Of a DNA stretch of 30,778 nt, positions 7,788 to 14,707 are shown one piece after another. The notes under the pieces are model-generated. The model was given only the letters and a program-made list of their open reading frames with translations. It was not told the DNA's origin and made no database searches. The stretch is from a bacterium (GTDB taxonomy: Bacteria > Patescibacteriota > Minisyncoccia > Phycocordibacterales > Phycocordibacteraceae), in assembly GCA_021782685.1 (NCBI GenBank), contig JAJXUQ010000002.1, forward strand, positions 1 through 30,778, given 5' to 3'. The stretch's first letter is position 1, and every line of letters starts with the position of its first letter. The translations under genes and the position numbers were made by a program.

Positions 7788-7904
7788 TTATGCGGCGGCT
7801 TCCTCGGAAGTCTCGGGGGTCTCCGGCATCGCTTCCGGCGCAACCATTCCCTCTTCGTTCGGCATCGTCGGCTCTGCAGCCGGCATTGCGGTATCCTGAT
7901 CCAT
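7788..7904 (-). CDS. Acidic Met/Pro/Glu-rich microprotein (38 aa)
   Basis: An ATG (7902-7904) to TAA (7788-7790) frame of 38 codons on the minus strand. The product is highly acidic, with no basic residue and five Met, in a loose repeat of MP..EP, MPNEE and MPETPE, ending SEEAAA. Support for reality: its stop lies 24 nt before a terminator with a T-tract in its direction, and it fills a 360-bp gap that otherwise has no gene. No clear Shine-Dalgarno is seen. A hairpin/terminator on the same strand lies 41 nt upstream and could act as an attenuator. The function is unknown; the composition suggests a disordered peptide. Confidence 0.5.
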   Translation of the reverse strand: MDQDTAMPAAEPTMPNEEGMVAPEAMPETPETSEEAAA

Positions 7905-7943
7905 TTGGATTTAGTGGCACGGGCTTGTCTTCTTCTCGTATGA

Positions 7944-7994
7944 GAAAAAACAAACCCATCCCAGTAGATTAGCTGGCAATGGGTTTCGACCTAC
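7944..7994 (-). ncRNA. Candidate short structured RNA or attenuator leader
   Basis: On the minus strand, 7952-7959 pairs perfectly with 7979-7986 (8 bp), with an inner 4-bp stem (7961-7964 with 7973-7976) and an 8-nt loop. Six U follow (7945-7950). This is an intrinsic terminator pointing left. A possible promoter (TTGTGA, 17 nt, TATCCT) would start transcription near 7994, giving an RNA of about 50 nt. Either it is an independent RNA, or it is the leader of the microprotein gene just downstream. Confidence 0.35.
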
Positions 7995-8000
7995 GTGTAT

Positions 8001-8029
8001 AGGATAGTACATGCAGGCCGGATTCACAA
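8001..8029 (-). promoter_or_regulatory. Possible promoter for the 7944-7994 RNA
   Basis: Minus strand: TTGTGA (8024-8029), a 17-nt spacer and TATCCT (8001-8006), each 4 of 6 to consensus. The match is modest; its value is in the exact spacing and its position before a terminator hairpin. Confidence 0.3.
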
Positions 8030-8087
8030 GTACCGATGCCAATGACGGGGGATTAAATATGCGACGCGGTATGTTAAGGTAAATTTC

Positions 8088-9530
8088 ATGGACGAGGAGC
8101 GAAACTCCACTCAGGACGAATACGACGCGCGTACCAATGCGTTTAAGACGCTCGTGGACAAGGTGTACTTCCACCGGCTGCCCTCTTACGGCAACAAGAT
8201 ATTCTATTCGCTCGGATTCATGGCGCTTACGTGCCTCGTGATACTCGCGACAACGGGAATCCTGATGGCATTCATGGGCCAGACATGGTGGCTCACGAAC
8301 CCGTGGGGTATCTTCTTCCGCAGCGTGCATCTGTGGACAGTACAGGCGCTCATCGCGGTACTTATCCTGCACATCCTCGTCGGACTGACCACAAGCGGCT
8401 TCAAGGCGCCGCGAAGGATGGTGTGGGTCTTCGGCGCGACCATTTTCTGCCTGATCCTCATTCAGACGGAGTTCGGTTACGGTCTGCGCGGCGACTTCTC
8501 TTCCCAGTATCGCGCGGTATCCGGAGCCGACTTCTGGAACGGGACGCACTTGGGTTACTGGATAAACCCTCTCAATTACACGCAAGTTTTCGCGCTTCAT
8601 ATCGCCATAATCCCGCTCGCCATATTCCTGCTCTTTATCGCCCACTATCTGCTCGAGCACACCTATGGCATCGCGCGGCCATACCGCAAAGACATTCCGT
8701 ACAGGATGGTCGACGCGGACCACCGGATACTCTTCATCCGCGGCGGCATACTTGTCGCGCTTATTCTGGCGCTCGCGTCCTTCTTCCACTCCCCGTACGT
8801 CCCGCCGGTACGCATCATGGACGTCGCGCGGCAGGACCCGACCCTCATGGCGACGACGCTCCTGCAGGAATTCGACCATACTTCGGATACGGCAACCTAT
8901 TTCGACTCTATCGATCCGTACACATTCGACACCAGGAAGGCCTACGTAGTAGACCCGTATGAACGGTACCTGGTAAACGGAGAGGGACCGAACGCGTGGA
9001 CGGCATTCGAGAACGAGTCCGCGGCCGCGCAAGAGGCGGATATCCAGCAAGCCAAGCAATACGCCGCCGCTCCGGACACGAGCTCGTTCGCAAGCACGAC
9101 AAACCCCGTCATTTCGATGCTCGACACGCTTCTGCCGATGGCGGAAAGCGGACTGTACGAATCTCTCTTGAACCAGGAAAACCCGAACGCGAACGATACG
9201 TATGTCTTGCGCTTCCTCGACGACACAGGAGCGCTCCACGACAAGGCGGCATCGCTTAACATGAGCACCGCCGAGTGGGGCATGACAAAAGACGAGACGG
9301 GGAGCGTGCTCAAGCTTCCTCCCGGCTCCTGGTGGCTCGCTCCCCTGGGCATCGTGAACAGCGCCTTTAATCTCCTCAGCAACCCGTACGGCGATCGCGA
9401 CGCGGCGATCATTCTCGGGCTCATCATGCTCGTGTTCATCCTCTTCCCCTACATACCTTACGTAAATCGCCTGCCGGAATTGCTGCATCTCGCGCCTTCC
9501 ATCTGGAGAGAGCGCCCGCCGCGGAAATAG
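8088..9530 (+). CDS. Cytochrome b-type (b6-like) integral membrane protein
   Basis: 480 aa. The N-terminal half is a di-haem cytochrome b: one helix carries His81 and His95 (H-x13-H), another His171 and His186 (H-x14-H, the cytochrome b6 spacing). They lie in a four-helix arrangement with hydrophobic segments at about 40-62, 83-100, 112-126 and 165-190. A further helix (215-232) is followed by an approximately 180-residue soluble insert (240-415) without recognised motifs, then a last helix (438-457) and an amphipathic end. It would shuttle electrons across the membrane, but no Rieske protein, cytochrome c or subunit IV is adjacent. Upstream AAGG (8076-8079) gives a weak ribosome site. Such a protein is unexpected in a lineage usually lacking respiration. 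Confidence 0.8.
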   Translation: MDEERNSTQDEYDARTNAFKTLVDKVYFHRLPSYGNKIFYSLGFMALTCLVILATTGILMAFMGQTWWLTNPWGIFFRSVHLWTVQALIAVLILHILVGLTTSGFKAPRRMVWVFGATIFCLILIQTEFGYGLRGDFSSQYRAVSGADFWNGTHLGYWINPLNYTQVFALHIAIIPLAIFLLFIAHYLLEHTYGIARPYRKDIPYRMVDADHRILFIRGGILVALILALASFFHSPYVPPVRIMDVARQDPTLMATTLLQEFDHTSDTATYFDSIDPYTFDTRKAYVVDPYERYLVNGEGPNAWTAFENESAAAQEADIQQAKQYAAAPDTSSFASTTNPVISMLDTLLPMAESGLYESLLNQENPNANDTYVLRFLDDTGALHDKAASLNMSTAEWGMTKDETGSVLKLPPGSWWLAPLGIVNSAFNLLSNPYGDRDAAIILGLIMLVFILFPYIPYVNRLPELLHLAPSIWRERPPRK

Positions 9531-9543
9531 CGGGAGCGCGCGC

Positions 9544-10713
9544 CTAGACGGAGCGTACCGAGGGGGCAGAAACCGCTATCGCGCGGTTGCCAAGGTGCAC
9601 GAGGCTGTGTTCCTCCAGGAAGGCGGCGATGGTCGCCAGATGCGCGCTCTCGGCCGGATCCTGCATCGCTTTCTCGAATGCCGCTTCGTCCGGGTACAGA
9701 CGCTCGACTTCGTCGCGCACCCACACGCTGGTGATATCCGTGTGCACGATGCCGCGCTCTGCATGGCGGATGAGCGTCACCATCGCTTCCAGAGCGGTCG
9801 AGGACGGCTTGTACCCGCGCTGGGCCCTCATCGCCTGCTCCACATCGGCGAGATGCAGTATCTCCGCGACGTCGACGCTTACCCCGAGACCCCCGACGGC
9901 AATGGGCGTCTCGACCGGAAGGTTCCGATAGTTGTGGTGGCGCGCGGCGAGATCGCTCTCCTTGGGGAAGCCGAGCGCGGACAGGATGGACGCGGAGTGC
10001 TCTTCGTGCGGACGGATGAGTTCTGCGAGCGTCTGGTTCGCGTCGATGCCCTGCTTTACCAGAGCGTCTACCGTGCGCGGCGGAAGGAGGAGCGTCGCCG
10101 GCGCGATATCCTTCGGCCGACGCCCCGTCATCATGAGAGCGCGGACGAGAGCCTCGGGATCGGCGGTCTCCGACACGTGGTTGCGCGCGAGCGCCGCGTG
10201 CACGAGCGCATCATCCTGGTGCAAGTTCAGCAAGTACGCGCACTCTTCGTCGGTTACCGTGTTTGCGATGAGGTCATACGGGATATCCACTTTCCCGATG
10301 TCATGCAGAAGACAGGCTCGGTAGAAGACCGGAAGCGTTATGCGCTCTTCGTCGAACAGTTCCGCGAAATGCACCTTGCTTCCGAAAAGCTGCCGTTCGA
10401 CCTTCCCGCGCGCAAGACGATACGTCTCGGCGCAATGATCGGCAGTCTCAGGGTGGAAGAGCTCGATGACGGTAAAAGCCTCCCATATCGCCTCCGTCAT
10501 GAATGATTCCGCGTCGAAAAGCTGTCTTTCGTAGAGCGCTTTCACGCGCGCGACTTCCCTTGCAAGCAGATCCTGTTCGCGGAGCGTTCGCAGCGCGTAC
10601 TCGAAACCGGCCTGCCGCGCGATCTCGCGCGCACGGAGCGTAGGGTCCTTTTCGGGCGAAATCTCGCTCTGTATCGGGTACCCTTCACCGAAAGAATGGT
10701 CGGTATGCCGCAT
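9544..10713 (-). CDS. HD-domain (HD-GYP-like) phosphohydrolase
   Basis: 389 aa. The metal-binding HD pattern is readable: LFHPETADHC (His87), LLHDIGK (His137-Asp138, Lys141), HEEHS.SIL..LGF (from 236), AARHHNYRN (His259-His260) and HLADVEQAM...RGYKPS (Asp290). The order HDIGK, HE, HH, D...A....R.YKP is that of HD-GYP cyclic-di-GMP phosphodiesterases, but the GYP triplet is replaced, so the substrate is uncertain. There is no receiver or membrane domain; residues 1-80 are helical. The start ATG 10713 has GGAG 9 nt upstream and TATACT (10728-10733) as -10. A 7-bp inverted repeat (10723-10729 with 10748-10754) brackets that -10. It converges with the cytochrome b gene, 13 nt apart. Confidence 0.8.
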   Translation of the reverse strand: MRHTDHSFGEGYPIQSEISPEKDPTLRAREIARQAGFEYALRTLREQDLLAREVARVKALYERQLFDAESFMTEAIWEAFTVIELFHPETADHCAETYRLARGKVERQLFGSKVHFAELFDEERITLPVFYRACLLHDIGKVDIPYDLIANTVTDEECAYLLNLHQDDALVHAALARNHVSETADPEALVRALMMTGRRPKDIAPATLLLPPRTVDALVKQGIDANQTLAELIRPHEEHSASILSALGFPKESDLAARHHNYRNLPVETPIAVGGLGVSVDVAEILHLADVEQAMRAQRGYKPSSTALEAMVTLIRHAERGIVHTDITSVWVRDEVERLYPDEAAFEKAMQDPAESAHLATIAAFLEEHSLVHLGNRAIAVSAPSVRSV

Positions 10714-10779
10714 GAACGATAACTCCAGTATAGCACGATTCTGGACAACTGGAGATCGCGTTTCGAAGAGCCGAGTTCG

Positions 10780-11166
10780 TTATTCCGTCGTTCTTCCGTC
10801 AAAATGCTCTTCGCGTTCGTCTGATTTTGCGGGATGCACGGTCCCGTCTTTATGCTCGGGAGGCGAATAGACCGTATAGAGTTTGAGATCGCCTACTCCG
10901 GTGTTGATCACATTGTGGCGCGTACCCTGCGGGATGACGACCGCCGTATCGGCAGCGACCGCATGCTCTACCCCGTCCAGGACCACCTTCCCTTCGCCTG
11001 TCTCAAAGCGGATGAATTGATCAAGGTGGTGCACTTCCTCGCCGATCTCCTCGCCCGGGCGCAGCCGCATGAGCACAAGCTGGCTATTACGCGCCGTGTA
11101 GAGCACGCGGCGATAATCGGTGTTTTCCTTAGTCGCTTGTTCGATATTGATGAGGTATCCTTTCAT
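10780..11166 (-). CDS. Small cupin-domain protein
   Basis: 128 aa, one cupin barrel. Motif 1 is RPGEEIGEEVHHLDQFIRFETGEG (metal ligand candidates His46, His47), followed by KVVLDG; motif 2 is VIPQGTRHNVINTG (His84). The C-terminus (LKLYTVYSPPEH..GTVH) is typical of the mannose-6-phosphate-isomerase-like small cupins, whose substrate is mostly unknown. The start at 11166 follows a -10 element by 6 nt, so the mRNA is probably leaderless. Its promoter is part of a symmetric divergent arrangement with a long inverted repeat (see 11206-11270), so its expression is probably regulated. Confidence 0.88.
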   Translation of the reverse strand: MKGYLINIEQATKENTDYRRVLYTARNSQLVLMRLRPGEEIGEEVHHLDQFIRFETGEGKVVLDGVEHAVAADTAVVIPQGTRHNVINTGVGDLKLYTVYSPPEHKDGTVHPAKSDEREEHFDGRTTE

Positions 11167-11172
11167 GAGAAA

Positions 11173-11201
11173 ATTCTAAATCGTTTTTCAGATTTCTGCA
11201 A
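11173..11201 (-). promoter_or_regulatory. Cupin gene promoter, leaderless
   Basis: Minus strand TTGCAG (11196-11201), a 17-nt spacer and TAGAAT (11173-11178), ending 6 nt before the start codon. The inverted repeat begins 4 nt upstream of the -35. Confidence 0.6.
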
Positions 11202-11205
11202 AAGT

Positions 11206-11270
11206 TTGTGCAGTTAACACCTGTCACCTCTCGGTGACTAATTTGTCACCCCAAGGTGTTAACTGCACAA
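11206..11270. repeat. 65-bp inverted repeat between divergent promoters
   Basis: Perfect 17-nt arms, TTGTGCAGTTAACACCT (11206-11222) and its complement (11254-11270), with a 31-nt centre. The centre itself has GTCACC-TCTC-GGTGAC (6-bp stem) and a third GTCACC. Each arm lies exactly 4 nt outside a -35 box (left promoter ends 11201, right begins 11275). An operator for a dimeric regulator or an RNA/DNA cruciform are both possible. Confidence 0.75.
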
Positions 11271-11274
11271 TCCA

Positions 11275-11302
11275 TTGACCTTGCGCGTCTCGAGTGTATA
11301 AT
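11275..11302 (+). promoter_or_regulatory. Strong sigma70-type promoter facing right
   Basis: TTGACC (11275-11280; 5 of 6), a 16-nt spacer and perfect TATAAT (11297-11302). It is the best consensus promoter in the window, yet no coding gene lies downstream on this strand. Confidence 0.7.
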
Positions 11303-11308
11303 GGCTAA

Positions 11309-11360
11309 GAATCAATACGAAAGAGGACCCGAACGGCCTACTGCCTAAGGGGCCTTTTTC
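11309..11360 (+). ncRNA. Candidate short RNA (about 52 nt)
   Basis: Starts about 7 nt after the TATAAT and ends at TTTTTC (11355-11360). Foldable pairs are GG (11325-11326) and CCC (11328-11330) with GGG and CC at 11350-11354, around an inner GGC-CTACT-GCC stem. The U-run touches the stop codon of the NYN gene on the other strand, so this RNA would be head-on to, but barely overlapping, that gene. No start codon is suitably placed after the predicted transcript start. Confidence 0.4.
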
Positions 11361-11868
11361 ATTTATGCAGATACTCTATCTTCCTCCTCACGTCCGTGTT
11401 TTCAAGATAATCGAAGAATTCACCGCCAAGGCTTTTGTACAACGATGAAGCAAAAGCCTTGTTCGGGAAAAGCATCTTTCCGAAACGCCCTTTCTTGATC
11501 AGGAAATCAACGAGCTTCTTGTAGTCGCCATCGCCGGAGACGATAAAGACTTTCTCAAAAGGTTCGCTCTCTACCATCTTCTTCATTATGCCGAATATGA
11601 TATCGGAGTCGACGTTTCCTTTCTTGTTACCACGGAGTGCCGAGGAGTGTTCTCTGAAGGAAAGGATGAAGCCGGCCTTCTGAAGGCCGTCGTATAAATC
11701 CTGATTTTCTTCAGAGACGAATCCGAGAAAATAATAGGCCTCGGTGATATTGTATTTATCCCGAAGATAAACACGAAGTTTCTTGTGATCGACAGCCCAA
11801 CCACTCTCTTTCGTCCCAAGGTGGAGATTCTGTCCGTCGATGAAAGCTATGTTTCCAGATGCCATCAT
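11359..11868 (-). CDS. NYN/LabA-like (PIN-fold) nuclease
   Basis: 169 aa. The NYN domain signature is clear: a first strand IAFIDGQNLHLG with the first acidic residue, then a central VDSDIIFGIMKKM helix, and VFIVSGDGDYKKLVDFLIKKG with two more acidic residues, as in LabA/DUF88 proteins. These bind a metal and are predicted RNases. I place the start at one of two adjacent ATGs (11866-11868 or 11863-11865), because the domain begins immediately and TATCAT (11874-11879) lies 5 or 8 nt upstream; the frame remains open to 11955 without coding character. Codons are less GC-rich than in the neighbours. Confidence 0.85.
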   Translation of the reverse strand: MMASGNIAFIDGQNLHLGTKESGWAVDHKKLRVYLRDKYNITEAYYFLGFVSEENQDLYDGLQKAGFILSFREHSSALRGNKKGNVDSDIIFGIMKKMVESEPFEKVFIVSGDGDYKKLVDFLIKKGRFGKMLFPNKAFASSLYKSLGGEFFDYLENTDVRRKIEYLHK

Positions 11869-11935
11869 CACTAATGATATCACCTGGTATCGGTGCACGG
11901 TTCGATTCCTGGATGGGGTAGAATTTAGGTCAAAT

Positions 11936-12706
11936 TCACCGTATCCCCGTATCACACGTCAAAGATACGCTCTGCGAACTCCCGGCAGCGACCGCGACCT
12001 GCTGCGGCCGACAGGTCGGCGGCATTCCGTTACCTCCCACGGGAACAAAGGTATACGTGCCCGGATCGAGCGAAACGCTGAAAGCTCCGTTTGCGTCGCT
12101 CGTTATTGTCGTATACGGAATAGAAGAATCTGCCGGCTGCACCCGGATTGTCGTCCGGTATGGCTTATCGGCGCACTGCGGTTCCGGCGGATAGTGCTCC
12201 ACGGGGCACGTGGGGCCGAGCATAACGGTGCCGCGCACCGTCCCCTGCATGGATGGAGCGGGCGCAGGAGACGGCGGCGTACCTTCCTGAGCCACGATGA
12301 AATGAATGCTGTACGCAGGTGCACCAGACATGCTCGGTACCGTGAGATCGACTTCTCCTGTACCGTTGAACTCGAAGTAGGTCGAAGAACAGTTACTCGT
12401 CGCTTGAAGGCTATTTCCCGGAAGACCGCCATTTGAGACATACCCGGCCGTCGCGTCACCCTGCACCGTTTTGAAGTAGCCGGTCACATCGGCCGGATAG
12501 AGCGCGCGAGGGAGATCGATAAAAATGCGCGACGTTTCAGTCTCGTCCTGCACCGAGCCGTTCGGGATCGAATGGCAGGCGGCAAGCTGTTCATCATAAG
12601 AGCCGCTTTGGTGCGCGGAACGCGAGCTGCTGTTGATCTTCGTGAACGCGGCGAGCGCTGCAACGACTGCGACGAGGATTATGAGACCGAGAGCGACTCT
12701 CTTCAT
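11936..12706 (-). CDS. Secreted/anchored protein with a carboxypeptidase-regulatory-like domain
   Basis: 256 aa. An N-terminal hydrophobic segment (about 5-21) after MKR is an uncleaved anchor or signal peptide. Residues about 40-145 form an unrecognised beta-rich extracellular domain with several Cys. A Pro/Ala linker (about 143-152) leads to GTVRGTVMLGPTCP...QPADSS.....TSDANGAFSVSLDPGTYTFVPV, the pattern of the carboxypeptidase D regulatory-like/CNA-B-type beta-sandwich, common on CPR surface proteins. Paired Cys in this domain suggest disulfides. TATACT (12715-12720) ends 8 nt before the ATG. Role unknown, probably at the cell surface. Confidence 0.75.
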   Translation of the reverse strand: MKRVALGLIILVAVVAALAAFTKINSSSRSAHQSGSYDEQLAACHSIPNGSVQDETETSRIFIDLPRALYPADVTGYFKTVQGDATAGYVSNGGLPGNSLQATSNCSSTYFEFNGTGEVDLTVPSMSGAPAYSIHFIVAQEGTPPSPAPAPSMQGTVRGTVMLGPTCPVEHYPPEPQCADKPYRTTIRVQPADSSIPYTTITSDANGAFSVSLDPGTYTFVPVGGNGMPPTCRPQQVAVAAGSSQSVSLTCDTGIR

Positions 12707-12714
12707 ACCGACCT

Positions 12715-12720
12715 AGTATA
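12715..12720 (-). promoter_or_regulatory. -10 element of the secreted-protein gene
   Basis: Minus strand TATACT, 8 nt upstream of ATG 12706; predicted leaderless. No good -35 is visible. Confidence 0.45.
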
Positions 12721-12732
12721 ACGTACCCTAAC

Positions 12733-12822
12733 TGGCGGAGAGGGGGAGATTCGAACTCCCGAGACCCTTACGGGCCTGCCGGTTTTCGAAACCGGTGCTT
12801 TCGACCACTCAGCCACCTCTCC
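12733..12822 (-). tRNA. tRNA-Ser (anticodon CGA)
   Basis: A type II tRNA with a long variable arm. Acceptor GGAGAGG pairs with CCTCTCC; discriminator G and an encoded CCA (12733-12735). The anticodon loop TTCGAAA gives CGA, reading UCG. The T-arm contains GTTCGAATC. It lies head-to-head with the tRNA-Glu region. Confidence 0.95.
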
Positions 12823-12843
12823 AATCTTGAGACTTTACCATTT

Positions 12844-12871
12844 TTGAATTCATCACGGAAGATGCTACATT
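12844..12871 (+). promoter_or_regulatory. Promoter in front of the tRNA-Glu fragment
   Basis: TTGAAT (12844-12849), a 16-nt spacer and TACATT (12866-12871). The expected start falls on the first base of the tRNA-Glu 5' fragment, so this is probably the original tRNA promoter. Transcripts could still run through to the intact tRNA. Confidence 0.5.
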
Positions 12872-12878
12872 CAGTGAA

Positions 12879-12897
12879 CGGCCCTATCGTCTAACGG
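12879..12897 (+). pseudogene. 5' fragment of tRNA-Glu
   Basis: The 19-nt sequence CGGCCCTATCGTCTAACGG is identical to 12957-12975, the start of the intact tRNA-Glu 78 bp downstream. It covers the acceptor 5' strand and the first part of the D-arm, then diverges; no anticodon or T-arm follows. It is probably a duplication left by integration or rearrangement at this tRNA. Confidence 0.7.
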
Positions 12898-12957
12898 TGG
12901 GTCTCCGGTGCCCGGTCAGGGATTTTCCGTTTTTAAGATAAAGTAACTTCCGTACAC

Positions 12958-13029
12958 GGCCCTATCGTCTAACGGCTAGGACAGCGCCCTTTCACGGCGT
13001 AAATCGGGGTTCGATTCCCCGTAGGGTCA
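12958..13029 (+). tRNA. tRNA-Glu (anticodon UUC)
   Basis: 72 nt. Acceptor GGCCCTA pairs with TAGGGTC (one G-U); anticodon loop CTTTCAC gives UUC; the T-arm has GGTTCGATTCC. CCA is not encoded. The 3' half (12992-13029) is also the end of the recombinase gene on the opposite strand, which marks this tRNA as the probable integration site. Confidence 0.95.
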
Positions 13030-14698
13030 CAAAATGTCCGTGGGTACGCTTGTACTCCTCAGAAAGCTTGAAAATACAAGATAGTTTTGGTGTTCCATTA
13101 ACTATTTCGTCGTAGGTCGGGATTTCCTCAAAGAACAGGCCGAAAAGCCGCCTACGGTCGTGCAAACTCTTTGTATTAGCAAGGATTTCCGCCGGGTGTT
13201 CCATAAGGTGCTTTGCGTGCCGTCGAAATGCACGGATGCTACGCTCGTTTACTTCGACGCGGGTTCGCACACTCTCAGCCTTCTCAATCTGCGCCTCAAG
13301 ATCCTCTGCCTCTCCCTCAAGATGGCGACGCATTATTTCTGATTTTGCGAGACCGAAGGCCTCTACTTTCTGGGCAAGCTCAGCTTTCAGATCAGAAACG
13401 CTCCGGCTAATGACCGATGACTGCAAAAGTATTTCCTGCTCACGAGAACGGTATTTATCAACGAGGTGCAGTTCAAGGCCTGCAAGGAACCCGTCCTCAA
13501 ACTTAAGACCAGTGAGGTAGTCGTTCACTGTTTTCTCAAACTCATCCTTCGGGATACGGATGCCTTTATGTGCTCGATTCCCGGTCTTATGACCGCCGCA
13601 ATGATACGCGGGGTATGTCTTGCCAGACTTGCCACGAGAGGCGCTCCCGAGCATTTCTGAACGGCACAATGAGCACAGGATGCATTTCCATGGATACCCA
13701 GGATTATCTTTCATGCGCTTCATCTTCGCCCAGGGCGAGTAGTTAAAAATGATCTTGACCTCACCATCTGGGTTTTCTTGTATGTACTTCTTCCCACGAT
13801 TTGCTTTGTTGAAAATGTCGATGGAAACAAGCCCTTCGTACTGAGCGCGAACAGGTACCTCAGCCCATTTTTCGTGAATGACACCCGCGTATTCCGTTTG
13901 CCCGATATAGCGTTGCATTTGCTTCACAGTCAGTGCGTTGCCTCCGCGAACCCCGATCACCCTTGGATACTCGCGGTCGCTCCTATCCCAATGCTTATTT
14001 TCTATCGTCTTAAATCCCATGGCGTTCAGGGTATCGACGATTTCTTGATCGTCCCTACCGTCTGCGCGCATCTCGAACATCTTACGGAAATAATGCGCTC
14101 GATCGTTTGGCAGTCGTATAACCCTTTTTCTTCCATCCACAAATACTTCCTCGTTCCTCATCCCGTCCGGTGCGCGGCGTAGGGCGTATCCATTGCGGCG
14201 AGCGTGCACCGATCCGCTTATAAGCCGCGTTAGGATTTCACGCGCTTCGGCCTTTGCCTGGTATGCAACAACCATTTCACCGACCTCACCCGGTGAGTAC
14301 CTGCTCCAAGGAAACTCAATCCCAAGATGCTCCAAGGTATTTTTCTCGTCTTGAATGATGCCTTGACTGTCTACGACCGTGACACCTATCTCTTTCAACT
14401 TCTTCTTCATCCGCATGTGTTCTTCATACCCACCGCGTGTGAAGCGATCAATAGATTTACAGACATAAAAGTTAACGGGCTTTTTGCTCGCCCTTATCCA
14501 CGCAAGCACCTCATCGAAATCGTCGCGTTCGGTAGTGGTAGCGGAATGTTGCTTTCGAAATACTTTCAGAATCTCCCAGTCCCGATTGTTCGCCACGCGA
14601 ATACCAACCTTCGTCTGGTCGTCCAGGCCATTCCCTTGAAGTTGCTGTTTATCGCTTACGCGACAGTCGATAACGCAAGTCGGTCGATCGTTCGTCAT
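12992..14698 (-). CDS. Large serine recombinase (site-specific integrase)
   Basis: 568 aa. N-terminal resolvase domain with CRVSDKQQ, nucleophile Ser15, and the SIDRFTR motif (82-88). A 'Recombinase' domain follows (about 165-310), with G.A.RRAPDG. A zinc ribbon with CILC..C and YHC (about 338-368) is followed by a long coiled coil (about 415-480) typical of large serine integrases. The last 12 residues (VTLRGIEPRFTP) are translated from the complement of the tRNA-Glu 3' half, so the gene reaches into its own attachment site. It would catalyse integration and excision of the island to its right. It is preceded by a 71-aa gene with a 9-nt gap, so the two are one operon. GC is lower than in the core genes. 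Confidence 0.93.
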   Translation of the reverse strand: MTNDRPTCVIDCRVSDKQQLQGNGLDDQTKVGIRVANNRDWEILKVFRKQHSATTTERDDFDEVLAWIRASKKPVNFYVCKSIDRFTRGGYEEHMRMKKKLKEIGVTVVDSQGIIQDEKNTLEHLGIEFPWSRYSPGEVGEMVVAYQAKAEAREILTRLISGSVHARRNGYALRRAPDGMRNEEVFVDGRKRVIRLPNDRAHYFRKMFEMRADGRDDQEIVDTLNAMGFKTIENKHWDRSDREYPRVIGVRGGNALTVKQMQRYIGQTEYAGVIHEKWAEVPVRAQYEGLVSIDIFNKANRGKKYIQENPDGEVKIIFNYSPWAKMKRMKDNPGYPWKCILCSLCRSEMLGSASRGKSGKTYPAYHCGGHKTGNRAHKGIRIPKDEFEKTVNDYLTGLKFEDGFLAGLELHLVDKYRSREQEILLQSSVISRSVSDLKAELAQKVEAFGLAKSEIMRRHLEGEAEDLEAQIEKAESVRTRVEVNERSIRAFRRHAKHLMEHPAEILANTKSLHDRRRLFGLFFEEIPTYDEIVNGTPKLSCIFKLSEEYKRTHGHFVTLRGIEPRFTP

Positions 14699-14707
14699 AG
14701 TGGGTAG

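Noticed and set aside
7911..9488. Long open frame antisense to the cytochrome b gene
   Set aside because: High GC depletes stops in the opposite frame; the translation is Arg/Val/Glu-rich without domains, and the sense frame has clear haem motifs. The same applies to long antisense frames over the HisRS-like gene, ftsZ, tsaD and valS.
9511..9545. Terminator between the convergent cytochrome b and HD genes
   Set aside because: An 8-bp stem with a 2-nt bulge can be drawn, but no T-tract follows on either strand, so it was not listed as a feature.
11301..11348. 15-codon ORF starting with ATG inside the TATAAT
   Set aside because: Its start codon overlaps the -10 box and would not be transcribed from that promoter.
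11891..11921. T-arm-like sequence (GGTTCGATTCC) between the NYN and secreted-protein genes
   Set aside because: The flanking stem pairs in only 3 of 5 positions and no acceptor, D-arm or anticodon arm is present. It is not supported as a tRNA or att site.
12898..12956. Possible second complete tRNA after the 5' tRNA-Glu fragment
   Set aside because: After the D-arm start no anticodon stem or T-arm can be folded.
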